NCBI GenBank assembly: GCA_003552985.1
Contig: PUPD01000191.1
Coordinates: 1-47,667, forward strand
DNA length: 47,667 nt
From: Spirochaetaceae bacterium
GTDB taxonomy: Bacteria > Spirochaetota > Spirochaetia > DSM-27196 > SLAA01
Direction of reading: 5' to 3'
The notes under the pieces were generated by a model. It had not been told where the DNA came from and did not search any database. It was given only the letters and a program-made list of their open reading frames with translations. Numbering within the stretch: the stretch's first letter is position 1; every line of letters starts with the position of its first letter. The position numbers were made by a program, and so were the translations under genes. Below, one piece after another: positions 38,592-46,862 of this stretch.

Positions 38592-40925
38592 TCAGCCGTC
38601 CTGAGCCTGTGCCGGTTCGGCATCGGCGTCACTAACACTGAGCCATGCGGCGAGAAAAGCGGAGACCGCTTCCTTAGGGTTGCCGTCGATTTCCTCCTGC
38701 GGATCTCGGGGCCCGACGCAGGACGGGCACCCTTCACTGCACTCACAGTCACGAACCAGTGACAAGGCAGCAGCGAGAATCGGCTCGAGCTGCCCGGCGA
38801 ATGCTTCCGCCAGACCGATCCCGCCCGGGTACCCGTCATAAATATACAAGCAGGGCTGCCCGAAATGAGGATCTTTCAGTCGCTCAGCAGCTCGCAGGTC
38901 GGTGGCTTCACAAAGCAGGAACACCGGTGCCACGTTCTTAACCAGGGTTCCGATTCGAACGACCGCCGGCACTCGCATTGCCGGATCAAGCTCGCGCAGA
39001 GCACCGCCGGCACGAGTGTCGGGATCGAAAACGATCGTCAGCGCCCGGGTATGCATTTCTTCCTCCGGAACCGATACCTCGCCGTAACCGACGTTCTCGT
39101 GCGACTGGAACCGAATCTTCTTGAACTTGGCGACCTGTGTCCTCACCAGGATGTCGCCGAGCACCAGCCGGCTTCCGCCGGCGTGCCGCGTCTCGTCTTC
39201 ATGCAACACCTTGATATCGCGTTTCACCAATGCTTCGGTGTAGTAATTGACGTCGGTCCGCTCGACCAAGCACTTGCGATTCTCCAGGTCGAGCTCAGTT
39301 ACCACATACTGCTCGCCACGGTGAATGTAGATTGCGTTGTCGAACAGCACTTCCTTGGCGGATGGGCGGTCGGTTTCGCCGATGACGCTATACTCTCCGT
39401 TCGTCGAATCCACGATTACGACGTTATCGGCTGTAGCACTGCGCAGGCTTACGCTTTCAGCCGGATACGAGCGGTCTGACCAGTGATACATGCCGGCACT
39501 GAGCCGCACCGTTCCCTCTTCTTCGAGATGCTGCAGATAGAGTTCGCTCTGCGGCGCATACCTCTCCTCCGGCTTCATCGGAAGCTCGAACACCGCACAG
39601 CGCAGGTGAGATATCAGAATATGCAGATTGTCCGGATCGACGAAACCCTGCTCCGGCGCACGCCCGAGGAAGTAGTGCGGGTGTTTGACCATGTACTGAT
39701 CGAGCGGCGAGGACGAGGCGACCAGTACGGCAACAGATAGATTCCGGGTCCGGCCCGCCCGACCGGCCTGTTGCCAGGAGGATGAAATAGAACCGGGGAA
39801 GCCGGCCAGCACCGCCGCGTCGAGCCCTCCGATGTCTATGCCGAGCTCGAGCGCGTTGGTAGAGACCACACCCTGTACGGTTCCATCCCGCAACCCGCGC
39901 TCGATCGCTCGCCGTTCACTCGGAAGGTATCCGCCGCGGTAGGCTTCGACGTTGATCCTCCCGTGGTCGGTGTACACATTCTCGAGGCTCCTGCGGATAT
40001 ACGCCGCGATCAACTCAGTGCGCAATCGCGAGCGCGCGAAAACGATCGTCTTGACCCCCGCCTTCAGGAAGCGCAGCGTCAGCGCGCGTGCCTCCTGGAC
40101 AACTCCTTTGCGTATGCCCTGCACTCGATCGACGAACGGCGGGTTATAGAGGATCAGGTGTTTTGCACCGCTCGGCGCGCCGTTATTGTCGATCAGCTCA
40201 ACATTTCGCCCAATGATCCGCTCTGCAAGCTCGCGCGGATTCCCGATCGTCGCCGAGCAGCAGATGAAGGTGGGGTCGGCACCGTAGAACTCCGTAATTC
40301 GGCGCAAGCGGCGCACGACGTTCGTCATGTGTGAGCCAAAGACACCGCGGTAGGTGTGGATCTCGTCGATCACAACAAACGCCAGATTGCCCAGGAACTT
40401 GATCCATTTCGGATGGTTGGGCAGGATCCCCGAATGAAGCATATCAGGATTGGAGATGATGATTTGCCCTGTCTCCCGCGCCGAAGCCCGAACCGAATCG
40501 GGGGTGTCGCCGTCGTATGTGGCGACCTTCACGCCCAACTCGCCTCCCTCCACCGCCAAGTTCAGGCCAGCCTGCTGATCCTGACTCAGCGCCTTGGTAG
40601 GGAACAGATAGAGCGCACGCGCCTCGGGCCTGTGCAACAGCTCCTGCAGAATCGCCAGGTTGTAACTCAGCGTCTTTCCCGATGCGGTCGGCGTCACCAC
40701 GACCACGTCGCGCCCGCTGCGTACTGCTCGATAGCTATCCGCCTGGTGGTTGTAGAGCTGCCGAACACCACCGGCCTCGAGCGTCGCACGCAGGCGGGGA
40801 TGCAGGTCGCTCGGCAACGGTGCATAGGTCCCTTCCCGAGCCGGAATCTCCTGCCATTGGGACACGTTGGCCGCAAACACCGGATCGTTCTTCAGCTCGG
40901 CAAGAACTCGTTCTACTGCGCTCAT
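38592..40925 (-). CDS. mrfA: MrfA-like (YprA) DEAD/DEAH helicase with DUF1998 domain
   Basis: 777 residues. RecA-like domain 1: Walker A VTPTASGKT, DEIH (VVIDEIHTYRG), CCSATIGN; domain 2: VVSTNALELGIDIGGLDAA and QQAGRAGRT. The C-terminal DUF1998 region ends with the zinc cysteine group CECSEGCPSCVG. Matches B. subtilis MrfA, a 3'-5' DNA helicase in mitomycin repair. ATG at 40925 after GGGAG. With mrfB it forms a two-gene operon, divergent from glgC. Confidence 0.92.
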   Translation of the reverse strand: MSAVERVLAELKNDPVFAANVSQWQEIPAREGTYAPLPSDLHPRLRATLEAGGVRQLYNHQADSYRAVRSGRDVVVVTPTASGKTLSYNLAILQELLHRPEARALYLFPTKALSQDQQAGLNLAVEGGELGVKVATYDGDTPDSVRASARETGQIIISNPDMLHSGILPNHPKWIKFLGNLAFVVIDEIHTYRGVFGSHMTNVVRRLRRITEFYGADPTFICCSATIGNPRELAERIIGRNVELIDNNGAPSGAKHLILYNPPFVDRVQGIRKGVVQEARALTLRFLKAGVKTIVFARSRLRTELIAAYIRRSLENVYTDHGRINVEAYRGGYLPSERRAIERGLRDGTVQGVVSTNALELGIDIGGLDAAVLAGFPGSISSSWQQAGRAGRTRNLSVAVLVASSSPLDQYMVKHPHYFLGRAPEQGFVDPDNLHILISHLRCAVFELPMKPEERYAPQSELYLQHLEEEGTVRLSAGMYHWSDRSYPAESVSLRSATADNVVIVDSTNGEYSVIGETDRPSAKEVLFDNAIYIHRGEQYVVTELDLENRKCLVERTDVNYYTEALVKRDIKVLHEDETRHAGGSRLVLGDILVRTQVAKFKKIRFQSHENVGYGEVSVPEEEMHTRALTIVFDPDTRAGGALRELDPAMRVPAVVRIGTLVKNVAPVFLLCEATDLRAAERLKDPHFGQPCLYIYDGYPGGIGLAEAFAGQLEPILAAALSLVRDCECSEGCPSCVGPRDPQEEIDGNPKEAVSAFLAAWLSVSDADAEPAQAQDG

Positions 40926-40951
40926 CGATACTCCCGCGCAATGGTAGCATA

Positions 40952-40979
40952 ATAGTAGTCAGTAACGGAATAACATCAA
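40952..40979 (-). promoter_or_regulatory. Sigma-70 promoter of mrfA-mrfB
   Basis: Minus strand TTGATG (40974-40979), 16 bp, TACTAT (40952-40957). Its -35 is one arm of a palindrome shared with the glgC promoter. Confidence 0.52.
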
Positions 40980-40991
40980 GCATTTGCTTGA
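40976..40991. repeat. Palindrome bridging the divergent mrfA and glgC -35 boxes
   Basis: TCAAGCA-TT-TGCTTGA, 7-bp perfect arms with a 2-base centre. Each arm overlaps one -35 box. Candidate operator acting on both promoters; not a match to any LexA box I know. Confidence 0.45.
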
Positions 40992-41017
40992 CGGTCTCCA
41001 GTTTTGCCACCTAGAAT
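40988..41017 (+). promoter_or_regulatory. Sigma-70 promoter of glgC
   Basis: TTGACG (40988-40993), 18 bp, TAGAAT (41012-41017). The ~20-base leader carries GAGG before the ATG at 41044, so glgC, unlike many genes here, has a Shine-Dalgarno. Confidence 0.65.
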
Positions 41018-41043
41018 GCAGCTACTACACACGAGGACGGAAT

Positions 41044-42327
41044 ATGAGCAACGTATTATCAATAGTAATGGGTGGCGGGAAAGGCACACGGCTGTACCCC
41101 CTGACAAAAGAGCGCGCCAAGCCGGCTGTACCTTTTGGAGGAAAATACCGCCTCGTGGACATCCCGTTGTCGATCAGCATCAACTCCGGGTTCAAGAAGA
41201 TCTATGTGCTGACGCAGTTCAACTCAGCCTCACTGCACCTGCATATTCTCAACACCTACATATTCGATTCATTCACGCGCGGATTCGTCGAGATTCTTGC
41301 CGCCGAGCAGACGTTCGAGCATAGCGGCTGGTATGAAGGGACTGCGGATGCGGTTCGCAAGAACCTGGTTCATTTCCGTACGCAGGAACCTACGCATTAC
41401 ATGATTCTGTCCGGCGATCAGCTGTACCGCATGGACCTCGCCGAGTTGTACCGAAAACACGTGGAAACCGGTGCCGACGTGACGGTGGCGGCAACCCCGG
41501 TTACGCGCGAGCAGGCGGTGGGCTTCGGCGTACTCGCCGCCGACCGGCGTTCCAGAGTCACCGACTTCGTGGAGAAGCCTCCGTTGACCGAGGACATCTC
41601 GCATCTGCGCATCCCGTCGGAGATCCATCCCGATCCGGCGATGCAGGCCGCCGGCAGAGAGTATCTAGGGTCTATGGGGATCTATTGTTTCAACGCTACC
41701 ACGCTCGAGCAAGCTCTCGACAATAACCTGGATGATTTCGGCAAGGAGATTCTGCCGATGCTGATCAGCAAGGTGCACGTCAACACCCATATCTTCACCG
41801 GCTTTTGGGAAGACATCGGTACGATCCGGTCGTTCTACGAAACCAACCTCAACCTGACCTCGATTGCGCCCGACTTCAACTTCTACGACGAGAACATGCC
41901 GATATACACCCATCGCCGCGACCTTCCGGCAACCAAGATCAATCGCTGCACCATGTCCGAAACCATCACCGCGGACGGCTCAATCATCACCGACGCAACT
42001 ATTCACCGCTCGATCATCGGGGTCCGAAGCACGGTCAACAAAGGCGCGTCACTGGATGGCGTCATCTGCATGGGAGCCGATTACTACGAGACAGTGGAAG
42101 CGCAAGCCGAGAATGTACGCGAAGGGAGCCCCAATATCGGCGTCGGCGAAGGCAGCAGGGTGGCGCGCACGATCATCGACAAGAACGCGCGCATCGGTGA
42201 GAACTGCCAAATAGGAATGGACGACCCCAATCCGCCGGACGGCGACCATCCTACCCACTACGTCCGCGACGGAATCATCATCATTCCTAAGAACGGAATC
42301 GTCCCGCCTGGAACGGTGATCCCCTGA
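41044..42327 (+). CDS. glgC: Glucose-1-phosphate adenylyltransferase (ADP-glucose pyrophosphorylase)
   Basis: 427 residues. Makes ADP-glucose from ATP and glucose-1-phosphate, the committed step to glycogen. Nucleotide site MGGGKGTRLYPLTKERAKPAVPFGGKYRLVD, WYEGTADAVR, ILSGDQLYRMD and FVEKP are present; the C-terminal left-handed beta-helix begins about residue 300 (CTMSETITADGSIITDATIHRSIIG). ATG 41044 after GAGGACGGAAT is preferred to an upstream TTG that sits in the promoter -35 region. Confidence 0.95.
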   Translation: MSNVLSIVMGGGKGTRLYPLTKERAKPAVPFGGKYRLVDIPLSISINSGFKKIYVLTQFNSASLHLHILNTYIFDSFTRGFVEILAAEQTFEHSGWYEGTADAVRKNLVHFRTQEPTHYMILSGDQLYRMDLAELYRKHVETGADVTVAATPVTREQAVGFGVLAADRRSRVTDFVEKPPLTEDISHLRIPSEIHPDPAMQAAGREYLGSMGIYCFNATTLEQALDNNLDDFGKEILPMLISKVHVNTHIFTGFWEDIGTIRSFYETNLNLTSIAPDFNFYDENMPIYTHRRDLPATKINRCTMSETITADGSIITDATIHRSIIGVRSTVNKGASLDGVICMGADYYETVEAQAENVREGSPNIGVGEGSRVARTIIDKNARIGENCQIGMDDPNPPDGDHPTHYVRDGIIIIPKNGIVPPGTVIP

Positions 42328-42340
42328 GGCACGGAATCGC

Positions 42341-42754
42341 TCAACAGTTAGGCCCTACGGTCTCCAACGCATTCAGAAGCTGCGGGAGCAAGCGCCGGTC
42401 TGACTCGGCGAGGTCGTACTCTTCAAGACGGTCGGGGGCCACCCATTCCAGCCGCTCATGCTCGTTGAGTTGAAAACGGCGCGAGAGCAGCTCCACCGCG
42501 TACGCCTCCAGGACGAAGGGAACGCCCCTATGCGCAAACTCGGCCGTACCATAGTTGTCGCCGACCGCGACGTCGACTTCAAGCTCCTCCCGAAACTCGC
42601 GCCGCAGACCTTCTTCAGCGGTCTCACCGTGTTCTAGCTTACCGCCCGGGAACTCCCATTTACACCCCAGGCTTCCGCCGGTCTTGCGCTTGGCGATCAA
42701 CACCCTCCCTTGATCATCAAGCGCAACGCCGGCCACCGAGCGTTGCGTTCTCAT
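42341..42754 (-). CDS. mutT: NUDIX hydrolase, MutT-like (8-oxo-dGTP diphosphatase)
   Basis: 137 residues. The NUDIX box GKLEHGETAEEGLRREFREELEV (residues ~39-61) fits G-x5-E-x7-REUxEExGU except the final Gly. The GCKWEFPGGK segment is typical of MutT proteins that clean oxidised guanine nucleotides. ATG 42754, 10 bases after the upstream gene's stop, no clear Shine-Dalgarno. Substrate inferred from family. Confidence 0.88.
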   Translation of the reverse strand: MRTQRSVAGVALDDQGRVLIAKRKTGGSLGCKWEFPGGKLEHGETAEEGLRREFREELEVDVAVGDNYGTAEFAHRGVPFVLEAYAVELLSRRFQLNEHERLEWVAPDRLEEYDLAESDRRLLPQLLNALETVGPNC

Positions 42755-42764
42755 GGCATCGCCG

Positions 42765-43175
42765 TCAGAGAAACAGTATGTGCGGTACCAGGAAATGAAC
42801 AACGGCGATCGCCAACCCGGCAAGCCCAACTGCGGTCTTGTTGTCCACGAACACCTTCTCCAAGGTCTCCACAGCGTTCGGCACCACCTCATTTCGGTGA
42901 CGATAGAACTGTACCAGCAGCGTCAAGCCCATCACCAGCCCCGAAACTGCAGGCAGCAAGTCACCGATAACCGGGATATCCCCCTGGGCTGAAATCAGCT
43001 TCAGAAAACCCACGATGAAGCTGGCCGCCCCAAGACCGAACCAAAACTTCGGGCGTTCGAACAGCTCGCTGTTGAAGACGCTGCTCAACCGCAGGCGCGA
43101 CTCGAGAAAGTTATAGGATAGTGTTACTCCGGCCAAGAGATTCACGACGACGGAAAGCAGATAAATCTGGTTCAT
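42765..43175 (-). CDS. Small membrane protein of unknown function
   Basis: 136 residues with about four membrane segments (1-18, 45-65, 75-90 and 115-133). No recognised family motif. Good start: ATG 43175 after GGGAG, and a sigma-70 promoter upstream. Probably co-transcribed with mutT. Confidence 0.75.
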   Translation of the reverse strand: MNQIYLLSVVVNLLAGVTLSYNFLESRLRLSSVFNSELFERPKFWFGLGAASFIVGFLKLISAQGDIPVIGDLLPAVSGLVMGLTLLVQFYRHRNEVVPNAVETLEKVFVDNKTAVGLAGLAIAVVHFLVPHILFL

Positions 43176-43217
43176 GACGACTCCCTGTGATCAGTCTCTA
43201 CGCGGACGATACGATTA

Positions 43218-43247
43218 AGAGTACCGTAGCGAGCCACGAGCGGTCAA
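43218..43247 (-). promoter_or_regulatory. Sigma-70 promoter of the membrane protein-mutT unit
   Basis: Minus strand TTGACC (43242-43247), 18 bp, TACTCT (43218-43223). It leaves a leader of about 36 bases with GGGAG. Confidence 0.5.
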
Positions 43248-43326
43248 CTCACCGCATAACGCGCAATAACACGCGATGACCCACAATGACACGCGCTCCG
43301 GCGGCGGAAAGTGGCCGGAGTGCGCC

Positions 43327-43869
43327 TCAGTTGCGCAGACGAACCCTGAGCGTTGTTTCAGCGCCGTTGATAATAACGCGCGCGGAGATCTCATCGCCCT
43401 CTATGCTGTCGCGAGCAACCCGAGTCTGGACGATCCTGGGGCGATCCCCGGCAGGCAGAAGGTCCATCAGCTCCGTGAGCTGCGATTTATCCGGGTCCGC
43501 CGGAACGCGCACCACAAGCAATCCCGAGTGTTCCGCTCCCCGCTCCCCCCCGCTCTCGCGTTCACCGTTATCGGCGGTCACGGCACGCACCCTGATAATC
43601 ACCTCGTCGCCGTCTGGAACGGCTTGTAGCTCGAGCCCATAGCCGGCGAGCGCATCACGGTGAGGCTCGGGTATCAGAAACCCGCGGAACACGATGAACA
43701 CTACCGCGATGATCATGAGGTCGAACAGCAGAATAATGGTGCCGCGGTGACGCGAGAACAATCTCTCCGGTTTTCCGGTAGCTTTGCGCGACGACCGAGC
43801 CTCACGCTCGTCGCGGCTGTAGTTAAAGCGATAGCGTGCATCGTCAGGGGCCTGATCGCGTTCTCTCAT
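43327..43869 (-). CDS. Single-pass membrane protein of unknown function
   Basis: 180 residues: a charged cytoplasmic N-terminus (~45 residues, MRERDQAPDDARYRFNYSRD), one membrane segment (about 47-65, IILLFDLMIIAVVFIVFRGF) and a beta-rich domain outside the membrane (ELQAVPDGDEVIIRVRAVTA; ISARVIINGAETTLRVRL). ATG at 43869 follows GACGAGG; it lies 22 bases after the NAD(P)HX repair gene, so the last gene of the lipoprotein-nnr unit. No known motif. Confidence 0.75.
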   Translation of the reverse strand: MRERDQAPDDARYRFNYSRDEREARSSRKATGKPERLFSRHRGTIILLFDLMIIAVVFIVFRGFLIPEPHRDALAGYGLELQAVPDGDEVIIRVRAVTADNGERESGGERGAEHSGLLVVRVPADPDKSQLTELMDLLPAGDRPRIVQTRVARDSIEGDEISARVIINGAETTLRVRLRN

Positions 43870-43891
43870 CGCCCTCGTCCGACATTCCAGA

Positions 43892-45508
43892 TCAATCGGT
43901 ATCCGCGGCGCGACACGCCTCGCCAAGGTAATCCAGAAGCTCCTCCGCCGCGTACCACTCTCGCTCGCGGGTAGCACGCGCGCCCGCCTTCTGATGAATG
44001 ATAACACCGAGGCAGGCTGCGGGTGCAGGGGGCAAGCCGTGCGCACGCAGCCCTGCGATGACCCCCGCTAGGACGTCGCCGCTTCCGGCCGTACCAAGCG
44101 CCGGATTCATGCCGTCCACGACGTACACGCCCCCGTCGGTCGGATCACCGATGTAGGTCACATGCGCCTTAAGCACCACCACCGCGTTCAGTCTCTCGGC
44201 CGCGCGGCGCACCGTCTCAACCGGCCGATCGGCGGTGTACAACGTAGCCGAGCTGTCGTCATCGTCCTCGGCAAGTACGTTGAACTCTCCCGGGTGCGGG
44301 GTCACCACCCAGTTGCCTCGGAGGTCCTTGACTCGACCCGTCGCGCGCAAGCGTGCCAGGACGCGCAGGCCGTCGGCATCGATCACGCCGGAGTAACCGC
44401 CGTCGATCAGCGTCTCCAGGACGACCTCGCGCTCCAACGACACGCCCCAACCCGGGCCGCACAGCACTCCGTCGTAACCGGCGAGCTCACGCTCCAAACG
44501 CTCGCGAACGCCCGCCCAATGCTCGCCGTCGGCCGCGGTGCCGTCGGCGGCGCTGGCGTCGACTAAGAAGGACAGCGGCTTGACCACGAGCCCCGGGAAA
44601 CTGGCGCCGAGCAGCGGATAGATCGCTTCATCCACAAACGCAGTCACGTAGCCGCAGCGACCGCGCGCCGCCGCTCCGGCGCACAGAAGCAAGGCCCCCG
44701 CGGTTCCCGGCGCGCCGGCGAACACCGCAAGGCGGCCGCGCGAGTTCTTGTAGGCTTCGGGCCGAACCGGAGGGAGCAGCGCTTCGAGGTCACTCATCCG
44801 CAAGAGCCTGACATCCCCTGTGACGCCGCGCAGCAGCTGCGGGGGAAACCCGATTGATACCGTGACGATCTCGCCGCAATGCGGGCGCGCGCGCGGCAGA
44901 TACAGCGAACGTTTCGGCAGCTCCACCGTGACGGTGAGATCGGCTTGCACCGCGGTGAATCCTCGCGCAAACTCATCACCAACGCCGCTCGGAACGTCTA
45001 TCGCAACCACGGTGGCATCACAGGTGTTGATTTCTTCGATGAGCGCCGCCGCTGAACCGCGCACCGGGCCGCTGAGGCCGGTGCCGAGTAGTCCGTCAAA
45101 CACCCAGTCGGCCTCGCCGATCAGCGCGTGGGCGTCCGCCGGGTCTTCCGAGTACACGGTTATCGGGATCCCAAGCGCCTCGCAGGAGGCTGCATGCACC
45201 GCCGCCGGCCCGCGCTCGGGTCGCCGTATCAGCACAACCGCCGTGCTAAAGCGCGCTTCCAGCCAGGCCGCGCGCGCAATCACCAGCGCGTCGCCACCGT
45301 TATTGCCGGTGCCCGCCACAATCACCAGCCGAGCATCATCCACCAACCTCCACCCGGCCCAGTCTTTCAGAGCCTGCCAAATTCGCTGCCCGGCGTTCTC
45401 CATCAGGACGAGCTCCGGGATCGAGAACTCTCGCTGGGTACGGGTGTCGATTGCGCTCATCTCAGCAGCCGACGGTAACGGCTGCCCTACCCACGGCATC
45501 GTACGCAC
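43892..45508 (-). CDS. nnr: Bifunctional NAD(P)H-hydrate epimerase / ADP-dependent dehydratase
   Basis: 538 residues. Repairs hydrated NADH and NADPH. The N-terminal YjeF-N epimerase domain (1-~215) includes LVIVAGTGNNGGDALVIARAA and VDWVFDGLLGTGL-type segments; the C-terminal dehydratase domain (~225-530) has WVVTPHPGEFNVL, GVLCGPGWG and NPALGTAGSGDVLAGVIAGL, the family signature. Start chosen as GTG at 45508 with GGAG 6 bases upstream; ATG 45499 is an alternative. Lies 53 bases after the lipoprotein gene. Confidence 0.93.
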   Translation of the reverse strand: MRTMPWVGQPLPSAAEMSAIDTRTQREFSIPELVLMENAGQRIWQALKDWAGWRLVDDARLVIVAGTGNNGGDALVIARAAWLEARFSTAVVLIRRPERGPAAVHAASCEALGIPITVYSEDPADAHALIGEADWVFDGLLGTGLSGPVRGSAAALIEEINTCDATVVAIDVPSGVGDEFARGFTAVQADLTVTVELPKRSLYLPRARPHCGEIVTVSIGFPPQLLRGVTGDVRLLRMSDLEALLPPVRPEAYKNSRGRLAVFAGAPGTAGALLLCAGAAARGRCGYVTAFVDEAIYPLLGASFPGLVVKPLSFLVDASAADGTAADGEHWAGVRERLERELAGYDGVLCGPGWGVSLEREVVLETLIDGGYSGVIDADGLRVLARLRATGRVKDLRGNWVVTPHPGEFNVLAEDDDDSSATLYTADRPVETVRRAAERLNAVVVLKAHVTYIGDPTDGGVYVVDGMNPALGTAGSGDVLAGVIAGLRAHGLPPAPAACLGVIIHQKAGARATREREWYAAEELLDYLGEACRAADTD

Positions 45509-45561
45509 GTCTATCTCCAAAAGCGGCCGGCCGGCAGCCGGTCGGCGTAAACAGCTCGCTT

Positions 45562-46788
45562 TTAGCGACTCGGCAGCAACCGGTCGCTACGCCACCAAAC
45601 AACCCGCGCGTCGTCGTTGCTTACCAGAAGCGCCGAGAGGATGCCATCGGCGGTAAGGTTGAACGACTTCATCAGCAGGTCAGGTTCCGGCATCTCGATC
45701 ATCCTTCTTGAGATCACCCTGCCGTCCGTGTTCATGATCATCAGTTGTATGCGCGTCGGGCTTTCGCGGCTGAGCAGGAAGAAGGTCTCTCCCCGCGCCG
45801 TACCGACGAACTCGTAGAGGAACTGCACCTCCCGTTGATCGAAGACACTGTGCCCGGGACGTTCCTGAATGTTCTCAGGAATGTCCACATAGCCTTCGTA
45901 CCGTCCCGTATCGAGCTCCAGCCAGTAGATCCGCGATGCGAAGGTCTCGATACCGTAGGTTGCGCCGGTCGCTTCGTCTACCGACTCGCGATAGTAATTC
46001 AGGTGCAGGTATAGCCGCGACTGTTCGCGATCAGGCTTGACGGTCTCGAGAATCGGAATCAGATTCCCCTCGCCCTCCACCAACGGCAAGCGGTCGTTGG
46101 GGATCTCGATCTCGTACAGGGGCTCACCCTCCGAGTTGAACCAGTACACCATCCAGGTATCGAGCGTGTGCGTGATGACGATGATATCATCACGGTCGTT
46201 GACATGGATGCTTTCGATATGGGGAAACGGGCTGCCTCCCACGCCTTCCTGACCGAGGTAGTCGATCAGCTGCCCTTGCGGAGTGAAGCGCAGGACCTGG
46301 CGGTTCAGACTTACGCCGCGTTCCTCGTCGAAGTTCGCGCGCTCCGGAGGCAGATAGTCCTCTACCAGAAGCTCCTTGGTGCCGGTAACCGCGATCTCGC
46401 CGGTCTGGCGGAAATGGTACGGATGAGCTCGCCGGTTTATGAGCCGCCCCGGTTGCTGCGAAGCCTGCAGCTGCACAGGACGCGGATTCTCGTCCGGATT
46501 GTACAAAAGCGCCAGGAGGTCCCCATAGCTCGAGAATTGCATAACCTTATTGGCCGAGGCATTCCCCACGAAGAACCGCCCGTCGCGCATAAACAGACGC
46601 GTCTCATGCCGAAGTGGCTGTCCGGGACCGTGGAACACGTCGAGCTGATCCTCCATCTTGCCAAGCTCGATCCGGAACAGATCTTCGCGAGACAGCGAGC
46701 GAACTTCCTGACGCGAGCAACCGGTCCACAGCGTAAGCATCAGCAGAGCCGCCATCAGACCGATGAGAGGAAAGGAGGAACGCATCAT
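45562..46788 (-). CDS. Lipoprotein, beta-propeller-like, unknown function
   Basis: 408 residues. A lipoprotein signal ends at Cys24 (LMLTLWTGC; the box is loose, as often in spirochaetes). The mature part repeats short beta-strand units typical of NHL/propeller-type folds: RDGRFFVGNASANKVMQFSSYGDLLALL, LRFTPQGQLIDYLGQEGV, TWMVYWFNSEGEPLYEIEIP. I cannot assign a function. The start is ATG 46788 or the adjoining ATG 46785, 7-10 bases after a -10 box with no Shine-Dalgarno. Divergent from secA. Confidence 0.82.
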   Translation of the reverse strand: MMRSSFPLIGLMAALLMLTLWTGCSRQEVRSLSREDLFRIELGKMEDQLDVFHGPGQPLRHETRLFMRDGRFFVGNASANKVMQFSSYGDLLALLYNPDENPRPVQLQASQQPGRLINRRAHPYHFRQTGEIAVTGTKELLVEDYLPPERANFDEERGVSLNRQVLRFTPQGQLIDYLGQEGVGGSPFPHIESIHVNDRDDIIVITHTLDTWMVYWFNSEGEPLYEIEIPNDRLPLVEGEGNLIPILETVKPDREQSRLYLHLNYYRESVDEATGATYGIETFASRIYWLELDTGRYEGYVDIPENIQERPGHSVFDQREVQFLYEFVGTARGETFFLLSRESPTRIQLMIMNTDGRVISRRMIEMPEPDLLMKSFNLTADGILSALLVSNDDARVVWWRSDRLLPSR

Positions 46789-46795
46789 AGCCGAA

Positions 46796-46824
46796 ATAGT
46801 AGCTGCCGGAGCCTCAGCTGTCAA
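46796..46824 (-). promoter_or_regulatory. Sigma-70 promoter placing +1 at the lipoprotein ATG
   Basis: Minus strand TTGACA (46819-46824, perfect), 17 bp, TACTAT (46796-46801), then only 7 bases (TTCGGCT) to ATG. The clearest leaderless-type promoter in the window. Confidence 0.72.
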
Positions 46825-46826
46825 TC

Positions 46827-46856
46827 TTGACCGTCATTTCGCATACATACTACAGT
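46827..46856 (+). promoter_or_regulatory. Sigma-70 promoter placing +1 at the secA ATG
   Basis: TTGACC (46827-46832), 18 bp, TACAGT (46851-46856), then 6 bases (GGTTTT) to the ATG at 46863. Its -35 stands 2 bp from the lipoprotein gene's -35, back to back. No Shine-Dalgarno. Confidence 0.6.
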
Positions 46857-46862
46857 GGTTTT

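Noticed and set aside
38623-38839. Long N-terminal extension of the MrfB-like protein
   Set aside because: It overlaps the DUF1998 end of mrfA by up to ~250 bases and shows no family similarity.
40984-41043. N-terminal extension of GlgC from an upstream TTG
   Set aside because: The extension spans the -35 and -10 boxes and does not fit the family; the ATG at 41044 has GAGG and the expected N-terminus.
43561-43590. Second GCCGATAA-like sigma-28 site on the minus strand
   Set aside because: It lies inside a coding sequence without a TAAA box at 15 bp and no gene starts after it.
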